A stretch of 64,000 nt of DNA. Source: Haliotis asinina (Eukaryota > Mollusca > Gastropoda > Lepetellida > Haliotidae). The notes below the pieces were generated by a model. The model had not been told where the DNA came from, searched no databases, and saw only the letters and a program-made list of their open reading frames with translations. A program made the position numbers and the translations under genes. This document shows, one piece after another, positions 1 to 12,803 of the stretch; position 1 is the stretch's first letter; every line of letters begins with the position of its first letter. The stretch is from NCBI RefSeq assembly GCF_037392515.1, contig NC_090292.1:46985747-47049746 (forward strand). The letters are read 5' to 3'.

Positions 1-1199
1 TTTATGCAGTCAGACTTGATGTAAAACCTTAATTGTCAGGTAACAGTTCTCATCATTCAACACGTCATAACTGTGTCCACAATGTGCCTTTATGCAGTCA
101 GACTTGATGTAAAACCTTAATTGTCAGGCAACAGTTCTCGTCATTCAACACGTCATAACTGTTTCCACAATGTGCCTGTATGCAGTGAGACTTGATGTAA
201 AACCTCAATTGTCAGGTAACAGTTCTCGTCATTCAACACGTCATAACTGTGTCCACAATGTGCCTTTATGCAGTCAGACTTGATGTTAAACCTTAATTGT
301 CAGGTAACAGTTCTCATCATTCAACACGTAATAACTGTTTCCACAATGTGCCTGTATGCTGTCAGACTTGATGTAAAACCTTAATTGTCACGAAACAGTT
401 CTCATCATTCAACACGTCATAACTGTGTCCACAGTGTGCCTTTATGCAGTCAGACTTGATGTAAAAAATTAATTGTCAGGTACCAGTTCTCGTCATTCAA
501 GACGTCATAACTGTGTCCACAATGTGCCTGTATGCAGTGAGACTTGATGTTAAACCTTAATTGTCAGGCAACAGTTCTCATCATTCAACACGTAATTATA
601 TATAATAACTGTGTCCACAATGTGCCTGTATGCAGTCAGACTTGATGTAAAACCTTAATTGTCAGGTAACAGTTCTCATCATTCAACACGTCATAACTGT
701 GTCCACAATGTGCCTTTATGCAGTCAGACTTGATGTAAAACCTTAATTGTCAGGTAACAGTTCTCATCATTCAACACGTCATATCTGTGTCCACAATGTG
801 CCTTTATGCAGTCAGACTTGATGTAAAACCTTAATTGTCAGGTAACAGTTCCCATCATTCAACACGTAATTATATATAATAACTGTGTCCACAATGTGCC
901 TTTATGCAGTCAGACTTGATGTAAAACCTTAATTGTCTGGGAACAGTTCTCATCATTCAACACGTCATAACTGTGTCCACAATGTGCCTTTATGCAGTCA
1001 GACTTGATGTAAAACCTTTTTTGTCAGGGAACAGTTCTCTTCATTCAACACGTCATAACTGTTTCCACAATGTGCCTCTATGTAGTCAGACTTGATGTAA
1101 AACCTTAATTGTCAGGTAACAGTTCCCATCATTCAACACGTAATAACTGTGTTCACAATGTGCCTTTATGCAGTGAGACTTGATGTAAAACCTTAATTG

Positions 1200-3135
1200 T
1201 CAGGTAACAGTTCTCATCATTCAACACGTAATAACTGTGTCCACAATGTGCCTTTATACAGTCAGACTCGATGTAAAACCTTAATTGTCTGGGAACAGTT
1301 CTCTTCATTCAACACGTAATAACTGTGTCCACAATGTGCCTTTATGTAGTCAGACTCGATGTAAAACCTTAATTGTCTTGGAACAGATCTCATCATTCAA
1401 CACGTCATAAATGTGTCCACAGTGTGCCTTTATGCAGTGAGACTTGATGAAAAACCTTAATTGTCAGGTAACAGTTCTCATCATTCAACACGTAATAACT
1501 GTGTCCACAATGTGCCTGTATGCAGTCAGACTTGATGTTAAACCTTAATTGTCAGGTAACAGTTCTCATCATTCAACACGTAATAACTGTGTCCACAATG
1601 TGCCTGTATGCAGTCAGACTTGATGTAAAACCTTATTTGTCAGGGAACAGTTCTCTTCATTCAACACGTCATAACTGTTTCCACAATGTGCCTCTATGCA
1701 GTCAGACTTGATGTAAAACCTTAATTGTCAGGTAACAGTTCCCATCATCCAACACGTAATAACTGTGTTCACAATGTGCCTTTATGCAGTGAGACTTGAT
1801 GTAAAACCTTAATTGTCAGGCAACAGTTCTCATCATTCAACACGTATTAACTGTGTCCACAATGTGCCTTTATGCAGTCAGACTCGATGTAAAACCTTAA
1901 TTGTCTGGGAACAGTTCTCTTCATTCAACACGTAATAACTGTGTCCACAATGTGCCTTTATGTAGTCAGACTCGATGTAAAACCTTAATTGTCTTGGAAC
2001 AGATCTCATCATTCAACACGTCATAACTGTGTCCACAATGTGCCTTTATGCAGTCAGACTTGATGTAAAACCTTAATTGTCAGGAAACAGTTCTCTTCAC
2101 TCAACACGTAATAACTGTTTCCACAATGTGCCTGTATGCAGTCAGACTTGATGTAAAACCTTAATTGTCAGGTAACAGTTCTCATCACTCAACACGTAAT
2201 AACTGTGTCCACAATGTGCCTTTATACAGTCAGACTCGATGTAAAACCTTAATTGTCTGGGAACAGTTCTCTTCATTCAACACGTAATAACTGTGTCCAC
2301 AATGTGCCTTTATGTAGTCAGACTCGATGTAAAACCTTAATTGTCTTGGAACAGATCTCATCATTCAACACGTCATAAATGTGTCCACAGTGTGCCTTTA
2401 TGCAGTCAGACTTGATGAAAAACCTTAATTGTCAGGTAACAGTTCTCATCATTCAACACGTAATAACTGTGTCCACAATGTGCCTGTATGCAGTCAGACT
2501 TGATGTTAAACCTTAATTGTCAGGTAACAGTTCTCATCATTCAACACGTAATAACTGTGTCCACAATGTGCCTGTATGCAGTCAGACTTGATGTAAAACC
2601 TTATTTGTCAGGGAACAGTTCTCTTCATTCAACACGTCATAACTGTTTCCACAATGTGCCTCTATGCAGTCAGACTTGATGTAAAACCTTAATTGTCAGG
2701 TAACAGTTCCCATCATTCAACACGTAATAACTGTGTTCACAATGTGCCTTTATGCAGTGAGACTTGATGTAAAACCTTAATTGTCAGGCAACAGTTCTCA
2801 TCATTCAACACGTATTAACTGTGTCCACAATGTGCCTTTATGCAGTCAGACTCGATGTAAAACCTTAATTGTCTGGGAACAGTTCTCTTCATTCAACACG
2901 TAATAACTGTGTCCACAATGTGCCTTTATGTAGTCAGACTCGATGTAAAACCTTAATTGTCTTGGAACAGATCTCATCATTCAACACGTCATAACTGTGT
3001 CCACAATGTGCCTTCATGCAGTCAGACTTGATGTAAAACCTTAACTGTCAGGAAACAGTTCTCTTCACTCAACACGTAATAACTGTTTCCACAATGTGCC
3101 TGTATGCAGTCAGACTTGATGTAAAACCTTAATTG
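1200..3135. repeat. 11-unit higher-order repeat, two copies
   Basis: Inside the satellite, about 1200-2167 is repeated as about 2168-3135 with an offset of exactly 968 bp (11 x 88). The order of marker variants is preserved: TTTATACAG at 1253 and 2221, then the TTTATGTAGTCAGACTCG unit, the AAATGTGTCC unit and the GTATTAACTG unit. Adjacent units differ more from each other than from the unit 968 bp away, which indicates a recent block duplication. Confidence 0.85.
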
Positions 3136-3669
3136 TCAGGTAACAGTTCTCATCACTCAACACGTAATAACTCTGTCCACAATGTGCCTTTATGCAGTCA
3201 GACTTGATGAAAAACATTAATTGTCAGGCAACAGTTCTCATCACTCAACACGTAATAACTGTTTCCACAATGTGCCTTTATGCAGTCAGACTTGATGTAA
3301 AACCTTAATTGTCAGGGAACAGTTCTCATCATTCAACACGTAATTATATATAATAACTGTGTTCACAATGTGCCTGTATGCAGTCAGACTTGATGTAAAA
3401 CCTTAATTGTCAAGTAACAGTTCTCGTCATTCAACACGTCATAACTGTGTCCACAATGTGCCAGTATGCAGTCAGACTTGATGTAAAACCTCAATTGTCA
3501 GGTAACAGTTCTCGTCTTTCAACACGTCATAACTGTTTCCACAATGTGCCTTTATGCAGTGAGACTTGATGTTAAACCTTAATTGTCAGGTAATAGTTCT
3601 CATCATTCAACACGTCATAACTGTGTCCACAATGTGCCTTTATGCAGTCAGACTTGATGAAAAACCTTA

Positions 3670-4373
3670 ATTGTCAGGCAACAGTTCTCATCATTCAACA
3701 CGTCATAACTGTGTCCACAATGTGCCTTTATGCAGTCAGACTTGATGAAAAACCTTAATTGTCAGGAAACAGTTCTCATCATTCAACACGTAATAACTGT
3801 GTCCACAATGTGCCTTTATGCAGTCAGACTCGATGTAAAACCTTAATTGTCTGGGAACAGTTCTCTTCATTCAACACGTCATAACTGTGTCCACAATGTG
3901 CCTTTATGTAGTCAGACTCGATGTAAAACCTTAATTGTCTGGGAACAGTTCTCATCATTCAACACGTCATAAATGTGTCCACAGTGTGCCTTTTTGAAGT
4001 CAGACTTGATGAAAAACCTTAATTGTCAGGCAACAGTTCTCATCATTCAACACGTCATAACTGTGTCCACAATGTGCCTTTATGCAGTCAGACTTGATGA
4101 AAAACCTTAATTGTCAGGAAACAGTTCTCATCATTCAACACGTAATAACTGTGTCCACAATGTGCCTTTATGCAGTCAGACTCGATGTAAAACCTTAATT
4201 GTCTGGGAACAGTTCTCTTCATTCAACACGTCATAACTGTGTCCACAATGTGCCTTTATGTAGTCAGACTCGATGTAAAACCTTAATTGTCTGGGAACAG
4301 TTCTCATCATTCAACACGTCATAAATGTGTCCACAGTGTGCCTTTTTGAAGTCAGACTTGATGAAAAACCTTA
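3670..4373. repeat. 4-unit higher-order repeat, two copies
   Basis: A 352-bp block (4 x 88) is present twice in succession. The diagnostic variant TTTTTGAAGTCAGAC occurs at 3991 and 4343, and the three units before it match in order. Confidence 0.8.
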
Positions 4374-6774
4374 ATTGTCAGGTAACAGTTCTCATCATTC
4401 AACACGTAATTATATATAATAACTGTGTCCACAATGTGCCTGTATGCAGTCAGACTTGATGTAAAACCTTAATTGTCAGGTAACAGTTCTCATCATTCAA
4501 CACGTAGTAACTGTGTCCACAATGTGCCTTTATGTAGTCAGATTTGATGTAAAACCTTAATTGTCAGGTAACAGTTCTCATCATTCAACACGTCATAACT
4601 GTGTCCACAATGTGCCTTTATGCAGTCAGACTTGATGAAAAACCTTAATTGTCAGGTAACAGTTCTCATCATTCAACACGTCATAACTGTTTCCACAATG
4701 TGCCTGTATGCAGTCAGACTTGATGTAAAACCTTAATTGTCAGGTAACAGTTCTCATCATTCAACACGTCATAACTGTGTCCACAATGTGCCTTTATACA
4801 GTCAGACTTGATGTAAAACCTTAATTGTCAGGTAACAGTTCTCGTCATTTAACACGTCATAACTGTGTCCACAATGTGCCTGTATGCAGTCAGACTTGAT
4901 GTAAAACCTTAATTGTCAGGAAACAGTTCTCGTCATTCAACACGTCATAACTGTGTCCACAATGTGCCTTTATGCAGTGAGACTTGATGTTAAACCTTAA
5001 TTGTCAGGTAACAGTTCTCATCATTCAACACGTAATAACTGTTTCCACAATGTGCCTGTATGCAGTCAGACTTGATGTAAAACCTTAATTGTCAGGTAAC
5101 AGTTCTCATCATTCAACACGTCATAACTGTGCCCACAATGTGCCTGTATGCAGTCAGACTTGATGTAAAACCTTAATTGTCAGGAAACAGTTCTCGTCAT
5201 TCAACACGTCATAACTGTGTCCACAATGTGCCTGTATGCAGTGAGACTTGATGTAAAACCTTAATTGTCAGGTAACAGTTCTCGTCATTCAACACGTCAT
5301 AACTGTGTCCACAATGTGCCTTTATGCAGTGAGACTTGATGTTAAACCTTAATTGTCAGGTAACAGTTCTCATCATTCAACACGTAATAACTGTGTCCAC
5401 AATGTGCCTGTATGCAGTCAGACTTGATGTAAAACCTTAACTGTCAGGTAACAGTTCTCTTCATTCAACACGTCATAACTGTGTCCACAATGTGCCTTTA
5501 TGCAGTCCGACTTGATGTAAAACCTTAATTGTCAGGTAACAGTTCCCATCATTCAACACGTAATAACTGTGTTCACAATGTGCCTTTATGCAGTGAGACT
5601 TGATGTAAAACCTTAATTGTCAGGCAACAGTTCTCATCATTCAACACGTAATAACTGTGTCCACAATGTGCCTGTATGCAGTCAGACTCGATGTAAAACC
5701 TTAATTGTCTGGGAACAGTTCTCATCATTCAACACGTAATAACTGTGTCCACAATGTGCCTTTATGTAGTCAGATTTGATGTAAAACCTTAATTGTCAGG
5801 TAACAGTTCTCGTCATTCAACACGTCATAACTGTGTCCACAATGTGCCTTTATGCAGTCAGACTTGATGAAAAACCTTAATTGTCAGGTAACAGTTCTCA
5901 TCATTCAACACGTAATAACTGTTTCCACAATGTGCCTGTATGCAGTCAGACTTGATGTAAAACCTTAATTCTCAGGTAACAGTTCTCTTCACTCAACACG
6001 TAATAACTGTGTCCACAATGTGCCTGTATGCAGTCAGACTTGATGTAAAACCTTAATTGTCAGGTAACAGTTCTCATCATTCAACACGTAATTATATATA
6101 ATAACTGTGTCCACAATGTGCCTGTATGCAGTCAGACTTGATGTAAAACCTTAATTGTCAGGCAACAGTTCTCATCATTCAACACGTCATAACTGTGTCC
6201 ACAATGTGCCTGTATGCAGTCAGACTTGATGTAAAACCTTAATTGTCAGGTAACAGTTCTCGTCATTCAACACGTCATAACTGTGTCCACAATGTGCATG
6301 TATGCAGTCAGACTTGATGTAAAACCTTAATTGTCAGGTAACAGTTCTCGTCATTCAACACGTCATAACTGTGTCCACAATGTGCCTTTATGCAGTGAGA
6401 CTTGATGTTGAACCTTAATTGTCAGGTAACAGTTCTCATCATTCAACACGTATTAACTGTGTCCACAATGTGCCTGTATGCAGTCAGACTTGATGTAAAA
6501 CCTTAATTGTCAGGTAACAGTTCTCTTCATTCAACACGTCTTAACTGTGTTCACAATGTGCCTTTATGCAGTGAGACTTGATGTAAAACCTTAATTGTCA
6601 GGTAACAGTTCTCATCATTCAACACGTCATAACTGTGTCCACAATGTGCCTGTATGCAGTCAGACTCGATGTAAAACCTTAATTGTCTTGGAACAGTTCT
6701 CATCATTCAACACGTCATAACTGTGTCCACAATGTGCCTTTATGTAGTCAGATTTGATGTAAAACCTTAATTGT

Positions 6775-8127
6775 CCACAATGTGCCTTTATGTAGTCAGA
6801 TTTGATGTAAAACCTTAATTGTCAGGTAACAGTTCTCGTCACTCAACACGTCATAACTGTGTCCACAATGTGCCTTTATGCAGTCAGACTTGATGAAAAA
6901 CCTTAATTGTCAGGTAACAGTTCTCATCATTCAACACGTAATAACTGTTTCCACAATGTGCCTGTATGCAGTCAGACTTGATGTAAAACCTTAATTGTCA
7001 GGTAACAGTTCTCTTCACTCAACACGTAATAACTGTTTCCACAATGTGCCTGTATGCAGTCAGACTTGATGTAAAACCTTAATTGTCAGGTAACAGTTCT
7101 CATCACTCAACACGTAATGACTGTGTCCACAATGTGCCTTTATGCAGTCAGACGTGATGAAAAACCTTAATTGTCAGGTAACAGTTCTCATCACTCAACA
7201 CGTAATAACTGTTTCCACAATGTGCCTTTATGCAGTCAGACTTGATGTAAAACCTTAATTGTCAGGTAACAGTTCTCTTCACTCAACACGTAATAACTGT
7301 GTCCACAATGTGCCTGTATGCAGTCAGACTTGATGTAAAACCTTAATTGTCAGGTAACAGTTCTCATCATTCAACACGTAATAACTGTGTCCACAATGTG
7401 CCTGTATGCAGTCAGACTCGATGTGAAACCTTAATTGTCTGGGAACAGTTCTCATCATTCAACACGTCATAACTGTGTCCACAATGTGCCTTTATGTAGT
7501 CAGATTTGATGTAAAACCTTAATTGTCAGGTAACAGTTCTCGTCATTCAACACGTCATAACTGTGTCCACAATGTGCCTTTATGCAGTCAGACTTGATGA
7601 AAAACCTTAATTGTCAGGTAACAGTTCTCATCACTCAACACGTAATAACTGTTTCCACAATGTGCCTGTATGCAGTCAGACTTGATGTAAAACCTTAATT
7701 GTCAGGTAACAGTTCTCTTCACTCAACACGTAATAACTGTTTCCACAATGTGCCTGTATGCAGTCAGACTTGATGTAAAACCTTAATTGTCAGGTAACAG
7801 TTCTCATCACTCAACACGTAATGACTGTGTCCACAATGTGCCTTTATGCAGTCAGACTTGATGAAAAACCTTAATTGTCAGGTAACAGTTCTCATCACTC
7901 AACACGTAATAACTGTTTCCACAATGTGCCTTTATGCAGTCAGACTTGATGTAAAACCTTAATTGTCAGGTAACAGTTCTCTTCACTCAACACGTAATAA
8001 CTGTGTCCACAATGTGCCTGTATGCAGTCAGACTTGATGTAAAACCTTAATTGTCAGGTAACAGTTCTCATCATTCAACACGTAATAACTGTGTCCACAA
8101 TGCGCCTTTATGCAGTCAGACTTGATG
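6775..8127. repeat. 8-unit higher-order repeat, two copies
   Basis: Variant markers repeat at 704 bp (8 x 88): CAGATTTGATG at 6797 and 7501, and GTAATGACTGTG near 7112 and 7816. The second copy runs to the end of the array. Confidence 0.75.
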
Positions 8128-8596
8128 ACGTCAGACGTTTGATGATATTGGAAATTGCTATCTATTCCTTTCTCAATGCGGGTACGAGATGGTTGTGTGT
8201 TGAACTAGAGTTAGGAAACATATGTTATTTAGGGTAATGGTATCGCTCCTATTTAATTGCCTCCTCTGTCATACAATACGAACATCGTTAAGTATATTAG
8301 GTGAGGTTTTTTTCTTTTCTTTGTAAATGTTTATTTAAAAATCCTAGCAATGTATTATTATTTTATTCTAATCACAATTGTTCAGCCGAGGCAAGACATA
8401 CAAGCTTGCGCTCAACCAGCCTAGCTGTATTCAAACCTAAATCTAGATTATACTTTCGGCCTCTCCATCAACAGCAGTTTTGCCTTCCTCCGGAGAACAC
8501 AAACAGCGCTGGTATACTTGGAACACATGACCATTGCCTCTTGACCGTCGCATGCACTTCATCCCCTGGACCCTGGAACCCCACTGTGTGGTAGGG
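8128..8596. other. Unique sequence after the satellite, no gene recognised
   Basis: AT-rich unique DNA follows the last satellite unit. Open frames are short and show no recognisable domain or convincing splice structure. Confidence 0.5.
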
Positions 8597-8740
8597 GTGA
8601 GGTTGGACAGGAGACAGGAAGGTGTGGTTGTGGTCAGGCTGGACAGGAGACTGGAAGGTCTGGCAGGGGTCAGGCTGGACAGGAGAGAGGAAGGTGTGGT
8701 AGGGGTCGGGCTGGACAGGAGACAGGAAGGTGTGGCAGTG
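8597..8740. repeat. 36-bp minisatellite, four copies
   Basis: Four consecutive 36-bp units share the core CTGGACAGGAGACAGGAAGG. The period equals 12 codons, so several frames stay open across it on both strands, but nothing else supports coding. Confidence 0.85.
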
Positions 8741-9419
8741 CCAGGCATGGTAGGGGAGGGGTTGGGAAGGCATCGTAGAGGGACAATAACCATAAAATGT
8801 TCCTTGCATATTTCATCACTGGAAGCACATTATAGCATTACTTCACAATTAATGTGAATGTGATCGACTTAAAGGAAACTTGATATCAACTATTTATGTC
8901 TGAATTGCTCCAGAAAGATTTATGTGAGTTCATAACAGTTACTTTGTCACTAAAATATTCGACGATACAGAGCGGTCGGATTGTATGTCGTATTGCATTT
9001 TAATGGAAAGTTTAAGGTTTTTGCACTTTGAAGGAGAGGATACGTTCAACTTTCCACAAACACGGTCCCTTTTTGAGCCCTTAAAACAAGTCACCGTGAG
9101 CCATAAACACAGGTCACGATATCTCATGATGTCAGCCACATGTCTGTCTGATCCAAACTCAATTTAGTACAAGCCACAATTAAACAGATGTAGTGTCACT
9201 GGGTGTGGTCTGCTTAAAATACTGACTGGTACAGGGATTTGTGGCTTGTGTGTGCGTGTAATGTCTGTTGTTTGGGTGTGATGTGTGAGGGTTTAGGATG
9301 CGCATGTGGTATGTGTATATCTGTGTGTGAGTGCATGTTTTATAGAACGGGACAGGGTTTTGTGGTATGTGCGTGGGTGTAATGTCTGGGTGTGATGTGT
9401 GTGAGTTTAGTACAATACA
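8741..9419. repeat. Unannotated DNA with an imperfect GT-rich duplication
   Basis: No gene is recognised. Between about 9225 and 9415 a GT-rich segment occurs twice about 120 bp apart. Both halves contain ACAGGG, GTGTAATGTCTG and GTGTGATGTGTG in the same order. Confidence 0.5.
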
Positions 9420-11115
9420 GTGAACTTGTAGGGGCCTATGGGTTAATTTAAATGAACTACATCAGTCAGTCCTAGATTTTATCCCTTCAGCACGCTGTCC
9501 CCAGGAAACGTATCTGAAGCAGACGGACAATTTTAATTTACGTCATTTAGACGCATATAACTATTTTTCACCTCGGGGTGACAGGCCACGGGAGGATCTT
9601 CAATCCTTGTTAAGCAAGATCATGCCCACAGTCCTGTATCACTCACAACTAATCTCCAAGCTGTTGCAGTTAGACATACTCTTTGCTCTCTGGATAGGCC
9701 GCCTTCTTCCACACCCCGGCAGTCTGATCTCAAAGCTGTCTACGACCAACTTCCCAAACCTTGTATCATAAATGATGATCTAAACCCGCTCTGGGGTGAT
9801 ACAAACACTAATTCTAAAAATACATTACGAGAATATTTTATCTCCAGTAACGCCTTGTGTATATACAATGGCGATTCAGGCACTTATCTGCACCCTGCAA
9901 CTGGCACCAACTCTAGTCTATATTTGTCTCTTGCTGATTCTATCCTCTTGAATGAATGTGATTGGTCAGTCCAGACTGACCTCTGAGGAACTGACCACTT
10001 CCCAACTATCTTATCAGAAATTAATCCATCTGACTCTCCATCGTATACGAGATGGAATTTTCCAAGGCAGACTGGTCCTTATTTAACACTTAATGCACAT
10101 CTATTCCACGACTAGAAAGTTTCGGTGATCAAACTGATCCTATTTGGCTTTTTTCTGCTGTTTAAAATGAAATAGCTGATGAGTGTCTACCTAAGTCCTC
10201 TAAAACTCCACATGTACGGAAACGTTTTTAAATACAGATTGCAGGCAAGACAGCAAAGCGGGGAAAAAGAGAACGCTATTTCGGCAATCATCCAACTGTC
10301 CATAATGAAAATAATTATAAAATACTCAATGCAAAGGCTAGACGTACCTGTACAATACAAACTGCAATCTTGGAGGAACTAAGTCTCCAAAAATAACTCA
10401 CTTATGTCAGTGCCAAACGTATGGAACATTCAAAGAATTGAAGGCAAAGGTTCAAAATCTGCCGTTCACCATGTTAAAGGTGCTGATAATTTAATTACTG
10501 ATATACCTTAAATTGCAAATAAAATTGGCGAAACTCTCGCCAAAATTCATCATCTGCTTGATTGTGTCCCTGAGTTTCAGAGATATCAGAAACAACAAGA
10601 AAAGACAAAAGCTAGTTTAGAATCAAATAACGGTGAAGTTGATAATGAAGTGTTTTCATTACATGAGATTTATACTGCTCTTCAACAAGCTCGTGCACTG
10701 CAAAGGGTGATGATCATTCACATCTCCAGCTACAGAAACATTTGCCTGAATTACAGACTGATATCTCTAGCTACCAATGTCTGCAAAACCGTGGAACGTG
10801 TGTTGAATAATAGAGCAATTTGCTTTCTGAAAACCAATAGCCTTATAACAAATATTCAATATGGTTTCAGGAAAAATCGCAGTACCACTGATAATTTGGT
10901 AATCTTGGAAAAGCTTATCTTACGAGCCGGAAGTATGACATTTTGAAGGTATTACATGATTTGGGTGTGAGAAGCGGTTCTCCTCTTTTTTTCGTATGGA
11001 ACGTTTTAAGAGAGCATCCCTTTGATCACTTATTGTGGATGATTTTAATATTTCCTGCCGTGGTAAAAATATACGTACTATGAAGGGCAAATGCATTTGT
11101 GTTTAAGTAAAATAA
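9420..11115 (+). pseudogene. Decayed non-LTR retrotransposon ORF2 (I/Nimb-like LINE)
   Basis: Fragments in shifting frames match, in order, the LINE at 45-49 kb in this window. An endonuclease part near 9500-10000 includes residues like YLHPATG and the phrase DQLPKP. A linker near 10180-10640 follows, then reverse-transcriptase N-terminal parts at 10650-10946 (LITNIQYGFRKNRST). A trace of the catalytic region (VDDFNISCRGKN) lies near 11035. Compared with the other copy, the RT part has lost the segment between the FSLHE and YRLISL motifs. Many stops and frameshifts make it non-functional. Clade assignment rests on the sister copy. Confidence 0.8.
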
Positions 11116-11119
11116 GTAC

Positions 11120-11520
11120 ACTGTGTCTTGAAACTGGCTTAAACATGGAAACGATTTTGATTTAGTCTCAAAAGGGAGGGAAGGGCTTTGTTTCCGGAGC
11201 ACAACTCGAAAACGTCTCAATATTTTTCTGCAAAGCTTTGCAGACCCCAGTGTGGTAAGTTTTTGCTAATTATTAATATTTGACATTTGTTTTTTCCCGG
11301 TTTCCATGGGAACAATTCGCACTTAGTCTCAAAAGAGAGGGACGGGCTTCATTTCTGGAACATAACTCTAAAACCATATGATATCTGTCAACAGTTCTTG
11401 GCAGATATATGGAACAGATCTTGAAGTGTTACACATCGGTGCCTTTTGCTGTTTACAAATATATGGCATTTATAATTTTTCATGATTTCCGTGGAACTGG
11501 TTCGAACATAGTCTGAAAAT
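11120..11520. repeat. Degenerate tandem repeat of about 165-180 bp
   Basis: The block TTCCATGGGAACAATTCG followed by a TAGTCTCAAAAG-type segment occurs near 11142, 11305 and 11488 with decreasing similarity. It may derive from transposon flank; no gene is seen here. Confidence 0.55.
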
Positions 11521-12173
11521 ACATCAAGTAACTCTTAGATGATTTGTCCTTTCAAATATGTGGGGGGATGTGTAATCTTCTGATGACTCTTGTTTAAGAG
11601 AGTTTGAGAGAGTTTCCAGATATATGGCCAGTGTTTCCGACCACTGCAAGTTTCCGTCATTGAATCGTTAGAACGTTTTACATTCCACTGTGCACTGACG
11701 GGCACAGCAGTAAGTTTCACCAGGAAGTAATATTTAAAAGAGAAGTGGGGAAAAGACACTACCTGGAGTAACCATGAAAGAACATTAAATTTTAGTTGCC
11801 CGTTGTAATGAATAAATCAGCTAAACTAATTTCAGTGAATAATGTACCCCAATTAAAGAAATAAAGGAAGTCTCTAAAACAGCTGTTATTGCAATTTATG
11901 AACGCTTAGATGTTATTAGCTGTCACATAATAACTGCATTGTTCAAGCGCTGAAAGATATCAATTATGCCTCTCCTAAAAAATTAAAGAGGGAACAGGTT
12001 TTAAGGAATATAAATGAACCCAGAAAACCGTAATACTTGTCTTCAACTCGAACCCATATAACAGTAATACTTTCATTCAACTCACTTACGTAGAAACACC
12101 CTGATCGCTCTTGTGTGACAGGTTTACCCGCCAAGAGCTAGACTCGACGTCTGGTAATGGGTGTGGGACATTA
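11521..12173. other. No recognisable gene
   Basis: AT-rich DNA with only short open frames on either strand and no repeat of note. Confidence 0.4.
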
Positions 12174-12350
12174 TCTGTCTGTCTGTCTGTCTGTCTGTCT
12201 CATTATGTCTCCTTGTCAGTATGCCTGTGTGCTTCTCTATCACCCTCTCACTCTCTCTCTCTCATTTTCTCTCTTGCAATCTGTTTGTCAGTATGCCTGT
12301 CTGTGACCCTCTCTCTAACTCTCCGTCACTTTCTCTCCCACACACAGTCA
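12174..12350. repeat. (CTGT)n and CT-rich microsatellite
   Basis: A run of CTGT units at 12174-12200 is followed by CT-rich sequence with CTCTCT runs to about 12350. Leu/Ser/Cys-rich frames across it are compositional artefacts. Confidence 0.85.
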
Positions 12351-12654
12351 ATAGACATACGTTTTGCTGCTTTCTTCATGCTTAGCCATGTTACCTTCTT
12401 CAACTATTATTAGACAAAGTATAAGCTGAAGACTTAACTGTATTCACAACCCGAGGATTAAACATACGGAAGCTGACTGTTAAAGGAGGTCTTCGGAGCG
12501 ACAGGTAATGTGCTTTGCATCATCTCTGTTGCAGTCATAAAACCCTCAAGAACAGTCAAGCCGCACGTCCGTGGTGGAATACACAGAACAACAGAAGCTG
12601 TATAGAAGAAAACACTGACATGCTGCTGGACATTTTCAAAATTTTCCTGTGCAG

Positions 12655-12803
12655 CAGCATGAAGGACATCCTCACCAGCCACAGCAGCAACATCAACGTC
12701 CCAGGTGTGCAGTGTATAGGGACTGACTGCAAGAAACCGTTGGTGTGTCAGTCTTTTGAATACAATGACGTGGACCAGATATGTACAGCGAAGATGAAAA
12801 CAG
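12655..12803 (+). CDS. Gene A exon, PAN/apple-like half domain
   Basis: This encodes the C..C..C.SFEYN..C pattern and ends at CAG|GTAGGC leaving one base of a codon, which the next exon completes. The acceptor is TTTTCCTGTGCAG ending at 12654. An alternative acceptor, CTCTGTTGCAG ending at 12534, is also in frame, so the exon may begin at 12535. It aligns with the end of gene B exon 1 (43510-43825). Confidence 0.6.

Larger units (their letters stand above)
1..8127. repeat. 88-bp satellite array, about 92 tandem units
   Basis: The stretch is one continuous head-to-tail array with an 88-bp period; the phrase TTTATGCAGTCAGACTTGAT recurs at 1, 89 and onward. Units differ by point changes (TTTATG or TGTATG, GTCATAACTG or GTAATAACTG, CTTGATG or CTCGATG). 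Five units carry a 10-bp AT-rich insertion and one unit is shortened to 48 bp. The array begins before base 1 and stops abruptly near 8127, where sequence becomes unique. Because 88 is not a multiple of 3, open frames in it are accidental. Its role is unknown; a heterochromatic satellite is the simplest reading. Confidence 0.97.

Noticed and set aside
1520..2679. Two identical 63-codon open frames in the satellite
   Set aside because: They are the same satellite segment 968 bp apart; the 88-bp period shifts frame every unit, so no protein repeat is maintained.
1..8127. A CRISPR-like repeat array
   Set aside because: There are no unique spacers; the whole 88-bp unit is repeated head to tail and the genome is eukaryotic.
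8443..8857. Overlapping open frames on both strands with 12-residue repeats
   Set aside because: They follow from the 36-bp minisatellite, whose period is a multiple of three.
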